A program made the position numbers and the translations under genes. This document shows, one piece after another, positions 37,352-46,968 of a DNA stretch of 64,000 nucleotides (the first letter of the stretch is position 1; each line of letters starts with the position of its first letter). The DNA is from Vibrio aestivus (GTDB lineage Bacteria > Pseudomonadota > Gammaproteobacteria > Enterobacterales > Vibrionaceae). The notes beneath the pieces were generated by a model that made no database searches, was not told the DNA's origin, and saw nothing but the letters and a program-made list of their open reading frames with translations. The stretch is taken from contig JYJN01000170.1 in the NCBI GenBank assembly GCA_003263845.1, positions 1 through 64,000 on the forward strand. The letters run 5' to 3'.

Positions 37352-37749
37352 ATGTTTACTGAAGAATCTGGTTTTGACGCCTATCAGCAGGTTGATGTTG
37401 AAGCGCAAGCCGCGGCGGCCAGCCTTATCAGCTAGTTTTGATGTTGATTGATGGGTTTCTCGACACCTTAACTCGCGCTGAAGCGCATATGGAAGCCCAG
37501 CGATTTAAAGAGAAAGGCGAAGCGATTGCTCGCTGTTTAGACATTATTGGTGGCCTTAATAGCGCACTAGATATGGAGCGCGGCGGTGAGATGGCGCAGC
37601 AGATGAACCGCTTATACGACTTTTGCAGTTTGCGCCTGTTCGAAGCGAGCACATACAACGAAGCAGGCAAATTAGCGGAAGTTCGCACTGTGATGACCAA
37701 TATTCAAGAAGGCTGGCAGAACTTTGGAGCAGTCCATGGAAATAAGTAG
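37352..37749 (+). CDS. lafC: Lateral flagellin chaperone LafC (FliS), frameshifted
   Basis: LafC is the FliS-type export chaperone that binds the flagellin C-terminus. From the ATG at 37352, with AAGGAG at 37341-37346, the frame reads MFTEESGFDAYQQVDVEAQ and then stops. One added C at 37423-37424 gives ASPYQLVLMLIDGFLDTL, the core FliS motif, and continues to 37749, about 132 residues. Without the correction a shorter frame starts at 37438. The next gene overlaps its 3' end by 14 bases. Confidence 0.9.
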
Positions 37750-38041
37750 TGCTTTGCTGCGGAAAATGGTGATTCATCTCGAACACTGCTGTGCGAAGAA
37801 AGAGTGGCAGCAGCTACGCAAGCTGGATCTGCAGATTCGCACTGTGCTAGATGGCTTAAATTCGCAGCCTGAACTGGCCAATCGTCTGCAAGCTGACTTA
37901 GTGAATCTACGTCGTCATCATGAAGTTGCGATTGAGCGCTGTGATGAAGAGAAAAAGCGTATCGGCATCACCCTAGCGCGTTTGCAGAATCAGCGTGAAG
38001 GCATTGAAGGCTACTCCCAAGTTGAGAGGGGGATGGCATGA
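37736..38041 (+). CDS. lafX: LafX, FliT-like lateral flagellar protein
   Basis: This small protein of about 101 residues, placed between fliS- and fliK-type genes, corresponds to lafX/lafD of other lateral clusters. FliT-type proteins are chaperones for the filament cap. The sequence is helical, with Leu-rich amphipathic segments (LLRKMVIHLEHCCAKKEW, QADLVNLRRHHEVAIERC). Identity rests on position and size. I start at the ATG at 37736. The stop overlaps lafE by 4 bases. Confidence 0.75.
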   Translation: MEISSALLRKMVIHLEHCCAKKEWQQLRKLDLQIRTVLDGLNSQPELANRLQADLVNLRRHHEVAIERCDEEKKRIGITLARLQNQREGIEGYSQVERGMA

Positions 38042-39105
38042 GTGTGATAGGGACATTACCTCATTTACCAGCTTCAACGGGGCAACAAGGCTTTGTTGAC
38101 TCACAACATTCGGTGGTTTCGTTTGAGGAATTGCTTGGTCTATCAGATGCCCAAGCGAATAGTGAAGGCCAGTATTGGTTTGATCTCTATGATCAGCTAA
38201 AGGGATTGGCGGAGCAGGAAAATTGGCAGTTTGATAGCGAGCAACCATTGCTCGCTCAATTTCCGCCAGAAGGGCAGTTTCGTGTTCTGTCTGTGGTTAG
38301 CCAATTCGATAGCGAAGTGCAGCAGCAGATGGTGGCCATGATGCGCCGCGCCGATGGCTTGCACAGTGTCGATGTACAACTGGGGCAACCAAGGCATGGG
38401 TTAGCAACGGTAAAGACAGCCACAAATGGCGACCAAAATAGCTTGAACTTCTCTCAAGCTGTAGAGCGTTTGATTTCTAACGCCATGGTGCCGGCTCGTC
38501 CAGAGCACCACAACCCCGAGCTTCTGCAACCTGTAAAGTCTCATACCTTGATGACTTCAAACCTAGTCAGTCAGGCGGCGAACTTCGCATCTACGCCAGA
38601 CGTTGCACAGATGTTTGGTGCGGCTCAGCCTTCTGTTCAATCTCAGACTCAAGCTCAGGCCACAGCAATAACAGAGTGGGCGCCCGTTAAGGTGGATGAA
38701 AACAAACAAGCTTGGGGACAGCAAATGCTAGCGGTACTCAAAGACCGCGTTCACATGCAGATGAATCAAGACATCTCACAAGCTCGTATTCGCCTCGACC
38801 CACCGAACTTAGGCAGCTTAGAGCTGACGGTGAAGGTTGAGAACAACAAGGTACACGTTCAGCTTTTTGCTAGCGACCCTACCTTGCGTGAAGCCATAAC
38901 TCAGCAAGCTGAAAGGTTGCGTCTCGATCTTGAGTCGAAGCAGCTCGCAGGAACGAGTGTTGATGTAGATGTCAGCGATCATCAGTCGCACTCCGAATCT
39001 GAAGCCATGGCGATTGCTCAAGAAGAAGTGACTCAGTCAGATTGGCAGGAGTCGACCTTAAAAGCTTCCGGTCATGATGACCACCGAATTACCCGACTAA
39101 TCTAA
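38038..39105 (+). CDS. lafE: Lateral hook-length control protein LafE (FliK-like)
   Basis: LafE is the molecular-ruler and export-switch protein that acts on FlhB. The N-terminal two thirds is Gln/Ser-rich and poorly conserved. The C-terminal domain (about 240-330) carries the FliK signature ISQARIRLDPPNLGSLELTV and VHVQLFASDPTLREAI. The 355-residue length is normal. It is intact and is followed by lafF after 10 bases. Confidence 0.92.
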   Translation: MSVIGTLPHLPASTGQQGFVDSQHSVVSFEELLGLSDAQANSEGQYWFDLYDQLKGLAEQENWQFDSEQPLLAQFPPEGQFRVLSVVSQFDSEVQQQMVAMMRRADGLHSVDVQLGQPRHGLATVKTATNGDQNSLNFSQAVERLISNAMVPARPEHHNPELLQPVKSHTLMTSNLVSQAANFASTPDVAQMFGAAQPSVQSQTQAQATAITEWAPVKVDENKQAWGQQMLAVLKDRVHMQMNQDISQARIRLDPPNLGSLELTVKVENNKVHVQLFASDPTLREAITQQAERLRLDLESKQLAGTSVDVDVSDHQSHSESEAMAIAQEEVTQSDWQESTLKASGHDDHRITRLI

Positions 39106-39115
39106 GGAAGACGTC

Positions 39116-39582
39116 ATGATCAACGTTAATCTTTCAAGCGCAAAAATCTTAATGGCTGGCTTCTGTCAGCTGCGCTGATCGCCGGCACTGCTGTGGGTAC
39201 TTACTACCTTATGGACAGCAAGATTACCGAAGGCGGTAGCCTATTTGGTAATGGGCAACCAGAAACGCAAGTGCATTTCATGTCACTGGATAAGTTCGTG
39301 ATTTCACTCAATGGCGATGAACGTATGCACTATTTGTTGCTGGAATTGGATTTAAAAACCGCCAATGTACGCGCACACGAAGATCTAAAAACCTTCCGTC
39401 CTATCGTTAATAACGTGCTTTTGAAAATGTTCAGCCAAATGAGCTACGAAGAAGTACGCGCATCGAGTGATATCGAGGTGCTGCAGCGCCAAGTGAAGTC
39501 TCAACTTTCGACCACGCTAGCCCAAAGCGGTTACTCACACAGCATTGAAGATGTGCTGTTCACTAAGTTGGTCCTTCAATAA
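39116..39582 (+). CDS. lafF: Lateral flagellar FliL-like protein LafF, frameshifted
   Basis: LafF is a FliL-family membrane protein that assists the stator. From the ATG at 39116 the frame reads MINVNLSSAK and then stops. One added A at 39142-39146 gives AKNLNGWLLSAALIAGTAVG, an N-terminal membrane anchor, and continues in the conserved FliL body (HYLLLELDLKTANVRAHEDL, VRASSDIEVLQRQVK) to 39582, about 155 residues. It lies directly before lafS. Confidence 0.88.
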
Positions 39583-39595
39583 AAAGGTAGGAAAC

Positions 39596-40327
39596 ATGCT
39601 AGAGAGTCAGTTCTGTTTAGAGCAAGAGTATTTCAATGTTGATACTAAGCCACCGCAAATGGATGAAGGCGAGATACTGAGAAAATATCTGCCACTCGTG
39701 AAGCGCATTGTGAACCAGTTGCGCCCTCATGCGACGAGTACCGTAGGTTTAGACGACATGGAGCAGCTTGGTTTGCTTGGCCTGCTCGAAGCGTCGAGGC
39801 GCTATGGGGAAATGGACGATAATTTCCCATTGTTCGCCTCTCGCCGAGTGCGTGGAGCAATCTTAGATGAGTTGCGCCGTCGAGACTGGCGACCACGTCA
39901 GTTGCGCCAACAAGCTCATGATCTGATGAACAGAATTAAAGTGCTGACGAAGAAACTAGCCCGTGAGCCGAGTGAACGAGAAATTCTTGCCGAGCTCGAT
40001 CTCTCTAGTGATGAATACCACCGACTTTTGTATGTCAGTCAGGCAGAAGAGCTACAAAGCTTGGATGCTTTGATGCAGCAAGGAGCCGAGGCTTACCCGT
40101 TCGAGTCGGCGGAATATGGGGTACAGCAGGTCATTGACCACGATTTGATTCGCTATGCACTAACCAAAGTGCCAGAGCGCGAGCAAATTATCCTCAGCCT
40201 GTATTACCTTAAGGAGCTGAGTTTAAAAGAAATTTCCATGGTCGTCGGGTTAACCGAGGCGCGAGTATGTCAGCTGCACAAACTGGCATTGAAGAATTTA
40301 CAAACGATGATCAAACGTCAGATATAG
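39596..40327 (+). CDS. lafS: Lateral flagellar sigma28 factor LafS
   Basis: LafS is the FliA-family sigma factor for late lateral genes such as the flagellins. The 243-residue protein has region 2 (YLPLVKRIVNQLRP, DDMEQLGLLGLLEA), region 3 (VLTKKLAREPSEREI) and region 4 (LPEREQ-like VPEREQIILSLYYLKELSLKEI). I start at the ATG at 39596 with an AGG site upstream, rather than the longer frame from 39545. FlgM is its expected inhibitor, and the TAAG-N15-GACGTTT sites its expected targets. Confidence 0.95.
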   Translation: MLESQFCLEQEYFNVDTKPPQMDEGEILRKYLPLVKRIVNQLRPHATSTVGLDDMEQLGLLGLLEASRRYGEMDDNFPLFASRRVRGAILDELRRRDWRPRQLRQQAHDLMNRIKVLTKKLAREPSEREILAELDLSSDEYHRLLYVSQAEELQSLDALMQQGAEAYPFESAEYGVQQVIDHDLIRYALTKVPEREQIILSLYYLKELSLKEISMVVGLTEARVCQLHKLALKNLQTMIKRQI

Positions 40328-40337
40328 AGGAACAATC

Positions 40338-41195
40338 ATGCAAAAAATTATAGGAATAGCGATCATCGTCTTCGGTGTATTTGGAGGCTATGTAGCCGCA
40401 GGGGGTATTTGGGGACCATGTGGCAACCAGCGGAACTCATCATCATTTTGGGGGCGGGGATTGGCGCGCTTATCTTAGGTAATCCACACCATGTTATCGT
40501 TGAAATGTGGCGTCAAGCTAAAGGCATTATGGTGAAGAAAGACGAGCGTCGTCTATACCAAGAGCTTTTGTCTCTGATGCATCACTTACTTGAGCAAGTT
40601 AGAGCAGGTGGCATGCGCGCCTTGGATGAGCACATCGAAGAGCCGAACCAAAGCAGCTTGTTTTTGGCCTACCCAGAAATCATGGAACACCCAGAGTTGG
40701 TGGTTTTCATCTGTGATAACTTCCGCTTGATGGCAATGGGGAAAATCTCTGCACATGAGCTTGAAGGCATGCTAGAACAAGAAATTATCTCGATAGAAGA
40801 TGACATGCTAACGCCTTCACGCAGCATGCACCGTATGGCGGAAGCCATGCCTGGATTTGGTATTTTGGCTGCGGTTATGGGTATTGTGATTACCATGACC
40901 AATATCGATGCTGATATGGCGCAGATTGGCATTAGCGTTGCGGCAGCGCTGGTGGGGACTTTCTTGGGTATTTTTCTTTTGCTACTGCGTATTTGATCCG
41001 ATCAGCGCGGCAATGGAGAAGAAAATTAAACGTGAGATTTCAGCATTTGAGTGTGTGAGAGCCATTTTAGTTGCGTACTCCTCGGGAAAATCCTCGCTGG
41101 TTGCGGTCGATGCTGGACGTAAACTTATCCTATTAGACGTTAAGCCTACCTTCTCTGAAATGGAAAGTTGGGTAACGCAGCGGGTATTTCAATAA
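40338..41195 (+). CDS. lafT: Lateral stator protein LafT (MotA-like), two compensating frameshifts
   Basis: LafT is the MotA-family stator subunit. Lateral stators of this type are proton-driven in V. parahaemolyticus. From the ATG at 40338 the frame breaks at 40408-40410 (one T missing), then reads GILGTMWQPAELIIILGAG. It breaks again at 40977-40980 (one T extra), then reads LCYCVFDPISAAMEKKIKREI. The net result is about 285 residues with four membrane segments, the usual MotA length. The final codons overlap the lafU start by one base (TAATG). Confidence 0.92.
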
Positions 41196-42161
41196 TGCGT
41201 AACGCCCAACAACATATTATTGTTCGTCGTTCGCGCCGTCGAGGGGAGGGCCGGCGAGCTACAGGAGCTTGGAAAGTCGCTTTCGCTGATTTTACCTTGG
41301 CAATGATGGCTTTTTTTATGGTGATGTGGGTGGTTCAAGTCACCACATCTGACGAAAAGAAACGTATTGTCGGTAAGTTGGCGGGCAATCCAGATATTAT
41401 CGCGATAGACGAAAACTTCTCGAACAATAGCCCATTTCCGATTGATTTTGGTGGTAGCGCGCTACCAGACCAATTAAGTGCTCGTCCAACTAATCCTACC
41501 GACTTGGGCAACAGCTTGACCATTAATGTCAAAGATGGTGATGGTAATAACTATGGCGGCACTGGTACTGAAAGTCTGTCTTTGATTGCTGGCCGATACG
41601 ACAGCCAAGAGGAGATGGTGGTGCTAGGGGATTTCATCAATGAATACAGCAAGCACCTGTCGGTTAGTGAGCATGTGCAGGTTGAAATTGTGCCGCAGGG
41701 CTTGCGCGTTTTTGGTCAATGATGACGAGCAAAAACCGATGTTTCAGCGTGGTGGCTCGATGCTGACCCACTACTTTGAAGACTTACTGTTGGCGTTAGC
41801 GCCAATCTTTACCACGGTCGAAAACTCGCTCATGATCTCAGGTCACGCCGATGCGACAGCGTTTAATCAACGCTCGACTAACAGTAACTGGACTCTGTCT
41901 GGAGACCGAGCCCAGCGGGCTCGAGAGGTGTTAGAGTTTGGTGGCATGCCAAAGCAGCGAGTGTCGCAAGTGACGGCCATGGCCGATAACATGTTACTTG
42001 ATGAGCAGAATCCAACTAGCGCGGTGAATCGCCGCATCGAAATATTGGTCTTAACGGCGCAGAGCGAAGACATGCTCAATGCACTGTTTGGCCGTTCAAA
42101 AGGCAGTGCACTGCAAGAGGCGCAAGCAGCAGCCCAATACAATCAACCTGTAAGCGGGTAA
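41195..42161 (+). CDS. lafU: Lateral stator protein LafU (MotB-like), frameshifted
   Basis: LafU is the MotB-family stator subunit anchored to peptidoglycan. One membrane helix (VAFADFTLAMMAFFMVMWVV, about 28-47) contains the essential Asp32. The frame stops at 41722. Removing one T from the run at 41709-41713 gives GLRVLVNDDEQKPMFQRGG and the OmpA-like domain (SGHADATAF, LSGDRAQRAREVL, VNRRIEILVL) to 42161, about 321 residues. It is the last gene of the lateral flagellar locus. Confidence 0.93.
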
Positions 42162-42176
42162 ATCACAGAGAATAAG

Positions 42177-43078
42177 CTATTGGAAATAGTGGCGGTAAAT
42201 CTGCGCAGATTCACCGCTGCTGGCCATATCAGCCAAGGCTTTTTGGAAAAGATAAGCGATGGATTGATTGTCTATCACGGTAGGAAAGTTGCTGACAGAT
42301 AGAGGCTGGTTCGCATCGTAGTTAGGGTTATCCGTCTCTCTGAAGTGGGGTGAATAGCGAGAAAACCTAGGTAGAGCGGCTCTATTTGTCCGCAGCAGTT
42401 AGGGTGAATCTTCATATCACTGGGCTGATGTTGCTTGAAGTAGTAGTCGATGGATGAACGATTGTAGATATAGAAATCCGCGCGCTTTTTACGTATCACT
42501 GCTACCGCTTGATCTATGGTGACTTCAGGCTTGGCGTAAATGGTGACATTCTCCAAATCTCGTACGAAATTGGGTGAACCCAGAGCTTGGACGACAGTAT
42601 GACCTTCAAGATCAGATAACTGAGTTACGGTTTTAAAATCATTGCGAGAGATGCCCACATCGCCACCGGGCAAGCCATTAACGATATAGTAGGAGTAACG
42701 TGCCCGCTCTGGATTGAAATTAAATCCAGGGTAGAAATCGACCTCTCCGTCTTCAAGCATTTTCAGGATTCTTTTCTTTGGTCCTCGGACTATCTCTAAT
42801 TGACAGCCAATGGCGCTCGCGGCTTGCGAGTAGAGGGTTTGATACAGACCTCGATTGCTAGGGGCTTGCTCTATTAAAGGCTCTCTGTCGCTCGTGCGAT
42901 AAGCCATGGTGAGGGTGCAAGCCCAAGAGGAGCTTGCGAGAAAAGTGAGTAGGAAAAGTGTGATCCAATATTTTTCCTTGCTTACCCACTTTCTTCTACT
43001 CAATTGGCAGACGCGGGTTATTGAGCGTTGTTTGTCGGCACAGTGGCGATAGGCGCGGAAGAGATTAAGCCAACTCAT
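42177..43078 (-). CDS. Orphan periplasmic solute-binding protein, paralogue of 365-1170, frameshifted
   Basis: This is the same family as the gene at 365-1170 and in the same orientation. Shared segments include APSNRGLYQTLYSQAASAIGCQLE, GPKKRILKMLEDGEVDFYPGF and the CC pair before EPLYLGF. It has a hydrophobic signal segment (about 36-52, ending SSSWA) behind an unusually long N-terminal region, because no good internal start is visible. The frame stops at 42275. One added base in the run at 42362-42365 gives LGFSRYSPHFRETDNPNYDAN and an end at 42177, about 300 residues. Ligand unknown. No transporter partners are adjacent. Confidence 0.78.
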
Positions 43079-43143
43079 AGTAGTCGCATCCTTGATAACG
43101 TTGCATATAGTAAAGGATATGCAACGTTTTATATCGGCGCCAA

Positions 43144-43175
43144 TAAAAAAACCGACACAAGGTGTCGGTTTTTGC
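43144..43175. terminator. Bidirectional terminator downstream of add
   Basis: AAAACCGACAC and GTGTCGGTTTT form a long stem with an AAG loop, with A-run and T-run flanks on both sides. It ends the minus-strand add transcript. Confidence 0.9.
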
Positions 43176-43213
43176 TATCTGTTTGTATCGTTTAAAACTA
43201 TTAGTAACGAACG

Positions 43214-44215
43214 TTAGCGTTGAGCTGCCATATCGCGCAGTGCTTGCTTCTCTTGCTCTGAAAGGTAAGCCAGCTCTAGGCCATTGATTTGCGCCTGTTT
43301 GATTTGCTCGATTGAGAGACCCGCTTGCGGTGCTGCCACTTCGTACTCGTAAGGCAGTTCAATGCCTTCGACTGCTGGGTCGTCGGTGTTTAGACACGCC
43401 AGTACGCCATGATCAAGGAACTGCTTGATTGGGTGGTTCAACAGTGAATCAACCGTACTTGTCTGGAAGTTAGACGTTAGGCAAGACTCAATACCAATGC
43501 GGTTTTCCACTAGGTAATCCATCAACTTAGGATCGTGGATGGCTTTCACACCGTGGCCGATACGTGTTGCGCCTAGCTCTTGGATTGCTTGCCACATGCT
43601 CTCTGCACCGGCTGCTTCACCCGCATGTACCGTGACGTTTAGGCCAGCATCGCGAACCTGCTTGAAGTGTTGAACGAAGCGATCGCCTGGTTGGCCAAGC
43701 TCGTCACCTGCTAGGTCGACAGCAACCATATGGTCTTTTTGGCTTAGGATAGCATCGAGTTCTTGCTGACAAGCGTCAGTACCGAAGGTGCGGCTCATGA
43801 TACCAATAAGGTTCGCTTTTACGCCAAAGTCGCGAACGCCCGCTTGAACGCCATCAACCACTGCTTCAACCACACCGGCAACAGGTAGGTTGTGCTTCAT
43901 CGCCATGTAGTAAGGAGAGAAACGCAGTTCTGCGTAATCAATTTGAGCGTTCAGTGCATCTTCAACGTTTTCGTAAGCCACGCGGCGACATGCGTCTAGA
44001 TCACCAAGAACCGCAACACCCCAATCTAGTTTAGATAGGAACGCCACTAATGAAGGTTCTGCTTCAACAATCTGTACGTGTGGCGTGAGAGATTCAATAT
44101 CGTACGCAGGAAGTGCTACGCCAAACTGTTTACCCAAATCAAGAATAGTTTGAGTACGGATGTTGCCATCTAGGTGGCGGTGCAAATCAGTTAAAGGGAG
44201 TGTTTTCGTTATCAT
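43214..44215 (-). CDS. add: Adenosine deaminase
   Basis: Add hydrolytically deaminates adenosine or deoxyadenosine to inosine or deoxyinosine, using a catalytic zinc. Metal and catalytic motifs are HRHLDGN near the N-terminus, VHAGEAAG (about 190-200), RIGHGV and NTDDPAV (about 270-285). I start at the ATG at 44215 ([18 protein letters not shown]), giving about 333 residues, the family length. The open frame extends upstream, but without family similarity. Confidence 0.97.
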   Translation of the reverse strand: MITKTLPLTDLHRHLDGNIRTQTILDLGKQFGVALPAYDIESLTPHVQIVEAEPSLVAFLSKLDWGVAVLGDLDACRRVAYENVEDALNAQIDYAELRFSPYYMAMKHNLPVAGVVEAVVDGVQAGVRDFGVKANLIGIMSRTFGTDACQQELDAILSQKDHMVAVDLAGDELGQPGDRFVQHFKQVRDAGLNVTVHAGEAAGAESMWQAIQELGATRIGHGVKAIHDPKLMDYLVENRIGIESCLTSNFQTSTVDSLLNHPIKQFLDHGVLACLNTDDPAVEGIELPYEYEVAAPQAGLSIEQIKQAQINGLELAYLSEQEKQALRDMAAQR

Positions 44216-44312
44216 TATGCGTACGTCCATTGATGTTTTGCCGCTAGTATAGAAATCAATGATGGCACTGTCAGTAGCCATTCAGCTCAAAAACGCCAAA
44301 ATTCGTCGATTT

Positions 44313-46852
44313 CTAATTCATGTTAACCAAATCTGTTGGCCACTCTTCGTACGGAACTGGGCGGCTGTAAAGGAAGCCTTGCCCAAGGGGACAGCCGAGT
44401 TGAATCAGCATGTCAGACTGAGACGTGGTTTCGACTCCTTCGGCGACCAAGCTGACGTTCATGCTCTGCGTCATATTGATGATGGCTGCGACAATAGACG
44501 TGTCTAGCGTGTCTGCTTCAAGTTTATTGACGAAGGTTCGGTCTATCTTCAAGCAGTTGAACGGCAGTTTATGCAGGTAAGCCAGCGAACTGTAACCCGT
44601 TCCGAAATCATCAATCGCGATGTAGACCCCAAGGTCGCGTATCGATTGCATGTTATGCACGATGACAGGGTCGTTATCGACGATCCTAGATTCGGTAATC
44701 TCTAAGGTTAGACGGCTCGGTTCGATCTTGGTCTCTTTGAGTATCTGCTTGAGTGTTGGAATAAAGTCTGGCTGCGATAGCTGGTTGACCGACAAGTTGA
44801 CGTGCAGGTTGAAGTCTTCACCCCACTTACCTTCCGAAATACCTTGCGCCGTGTCTTGGCATGCCTGCTGCAATATGGCTTTGCCTATGTCGCCAATCAA
44901 TCCACTCTCTTCAGCGATAGGAATAAAGTCAAGTGGAGAGATTAAGCCATCGATTGGAGAAATCCAACGAGCTAGCGCTTCAGCACCGACGATACGGCCA
45001 GTTTTTAACTCGACAATTGGCTGATAGAAAGGCACAAATTCGTTGAGGTCGATAGCTTGGCGGATCTTAGATTGTAGCTGAGTACGTTTAAGCGTAACGT
45101 CGGCCATTTCTGGTGAGTAGTGACTAATATGGGTATGGTCACGCTTGGCGTTGCTCAGTGCAATGCTGCCATTGCGTAGCCAAACGGTCATGTTGTTCTC
45201 CTCAATATCGGTGACGATGCCGACAGAGATACTGACAGCAATGTTGTCAGCACCCATCGAAAATGGCGAACTGAAACTCTGAAGAATACGCGATGTATTG
45301 AGTGAAATAGCTTCTGCATCTTGATCATCTGTCAGGTAAATAGCGAACTCATCACCTGCAATTCGAGCAATCATTGCTTGATCATCAAATAACGCTTTGA
45401 TGCGCTCAGAGATGATCACTAGCAGTTTATCTGCGCGATAGTGACCAACGCTGTCGTTGATGTCACGAAATTTGTTGATCCCAATTAAATACAGGCATCC
45501 TGTGAGTTTGCTGCGGCTTTCACAGCTTTCAATTAAGCCTTCTCGGCTATACAAGCCCGTCAACGAATCATAAACCAGCTGAGTCCGAAGCGCCTTGAAT
45601 GAAGCTTTGAGATTATTTGCCATCTCATTAAATGCATACACCAACATACTGGTTTCATGGATGTGCCCAGGTTTAGGCATCGGGTTGTCCCAGTTACCCA
45701 GAGCGAGGTGTTTGGCGGCCGCAGCCGTCGATGTGATTGGCGTGGTGATGCGGTTAAAGGCGACTAACCCAATAGTTAAGCCGACCACACTGACAATGAC
45801 ACCCAGTAGCCAACTGTTTCTTTGAGCTTCAGGCAGATTGCCAAGCAGGTCGGATTCTGAAATCGACACCCCGATATACCAAGTTAGTCCGTGCGGGTCT
45901 TTATATGGGGTAACGAAATTGAAGTAGCGCTCACCGTTGATATCAGACTCAAATTTCGTGATGGCTTGAGTTTGGTAAATCTGATGGGTCTTTACGTATT
46001 TAGCGCTGGCTTGGATGATCGGGTTGCCGCTCTCCACCGCAAGTAAACGCTCCCCTTTCTTAGAGTCTCGAGTTCCCCAAGAAACCACACTACTTTTACT
46101 TGGATGCGCTACTAAGCGCTCTGCTTGGTCAAAGATATACACCGCAGCATTGGTATTGGTTTGTAGTTGGTTGAGAAAAGCGTTGAAAGTGTTGATCTTT
46201 ATATCGGTGACGATAACACCCGTGAATTCGTCATTTTGAAACATAGGGGTCAAAGCTGACAGAGTGATCTCTTGACGTTCATCAGCGTTTGCGTAGATCG
46301 ATGACCACATTGGTTTTTTCGACTCGGCACTGGTGCATACCAAGGACGAATTCTTGGATCGTAGCCCTCAATAACGGAGCGGATATCGTCGCTGATTTGA
46401 TTACCACGATAGATGACCAGTTTTTGCTCGGTACGGTCATCTTGAATCATGAGAGTAAAACCGCCGTTCGACTCTTTTCTAAAGCCGGTGTATTCGGCCC
46501 CTTCTCCACCGAAACCAATCACATCCATATGTGGGATGGTTGGGTAGAGATCTTGGAAAGCCGTGAGTAGATACTGCTGAATAACTTCTGTATCACCTTT
46601 AGTATACACATTGTGATAACCGATGCTGTGGCTCAGCGCTAGGCTAGCTTGAAAAGGTTCATTGAGGAAGGTTTGCAGTTTTAGGTTAACGTTTTCCGTT
46701 AAAGAAGAGAGCTGCTTTTGACTGATGTCTTGCACCATTTCTTCGTAGCTGCTCTTTTGAACAGCTACGATAGCGCCAATTGTAAAAATAAAAATGATTA
46801 CAAATGGAATGATAACGGCGGTGCGAAGCGTAATATGCGTATTCCCTGGCAT
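44313..46852 (-). CDS. Cache-HAMP-GGDEF-EAL cyclic-di-GMP protein, frameshifted
   Basis: This is a membrane sensor for cyclic-di-GMP turnover. The N-terminal transmembrane segment (about 10-32) and a periplasmic dCache-like sensor (about 35-330) are followed by a second membrane helix, HAMP, a GGDEF domain with a changed motif (AGDEF in RIAGDEFAIYL) and an EAL domain. The EAL domain keeps EALARW, NLSVNQLS, EITES, DDFGTGYSS, KIDRTFV and VAEGVET, so phosphodiesterase activity is likely. The frame breaks at 46314-46319. One added A-equivalent base on the coding strand gives PSRKKPMWSSIYANADERQ. The full length is about 846 residues. Confidence 0.9.
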
Positions 46853-46968
46853 GCTCTCTTCTACTATTTATTGTTTTATCAATTTATTATACAAGCAGAG
46901 AATCAGGCTGTGGGAATTGTGAGTTACAAATTTATTACTGCTTACAATATTTTACCTGTTTGAAAGCA

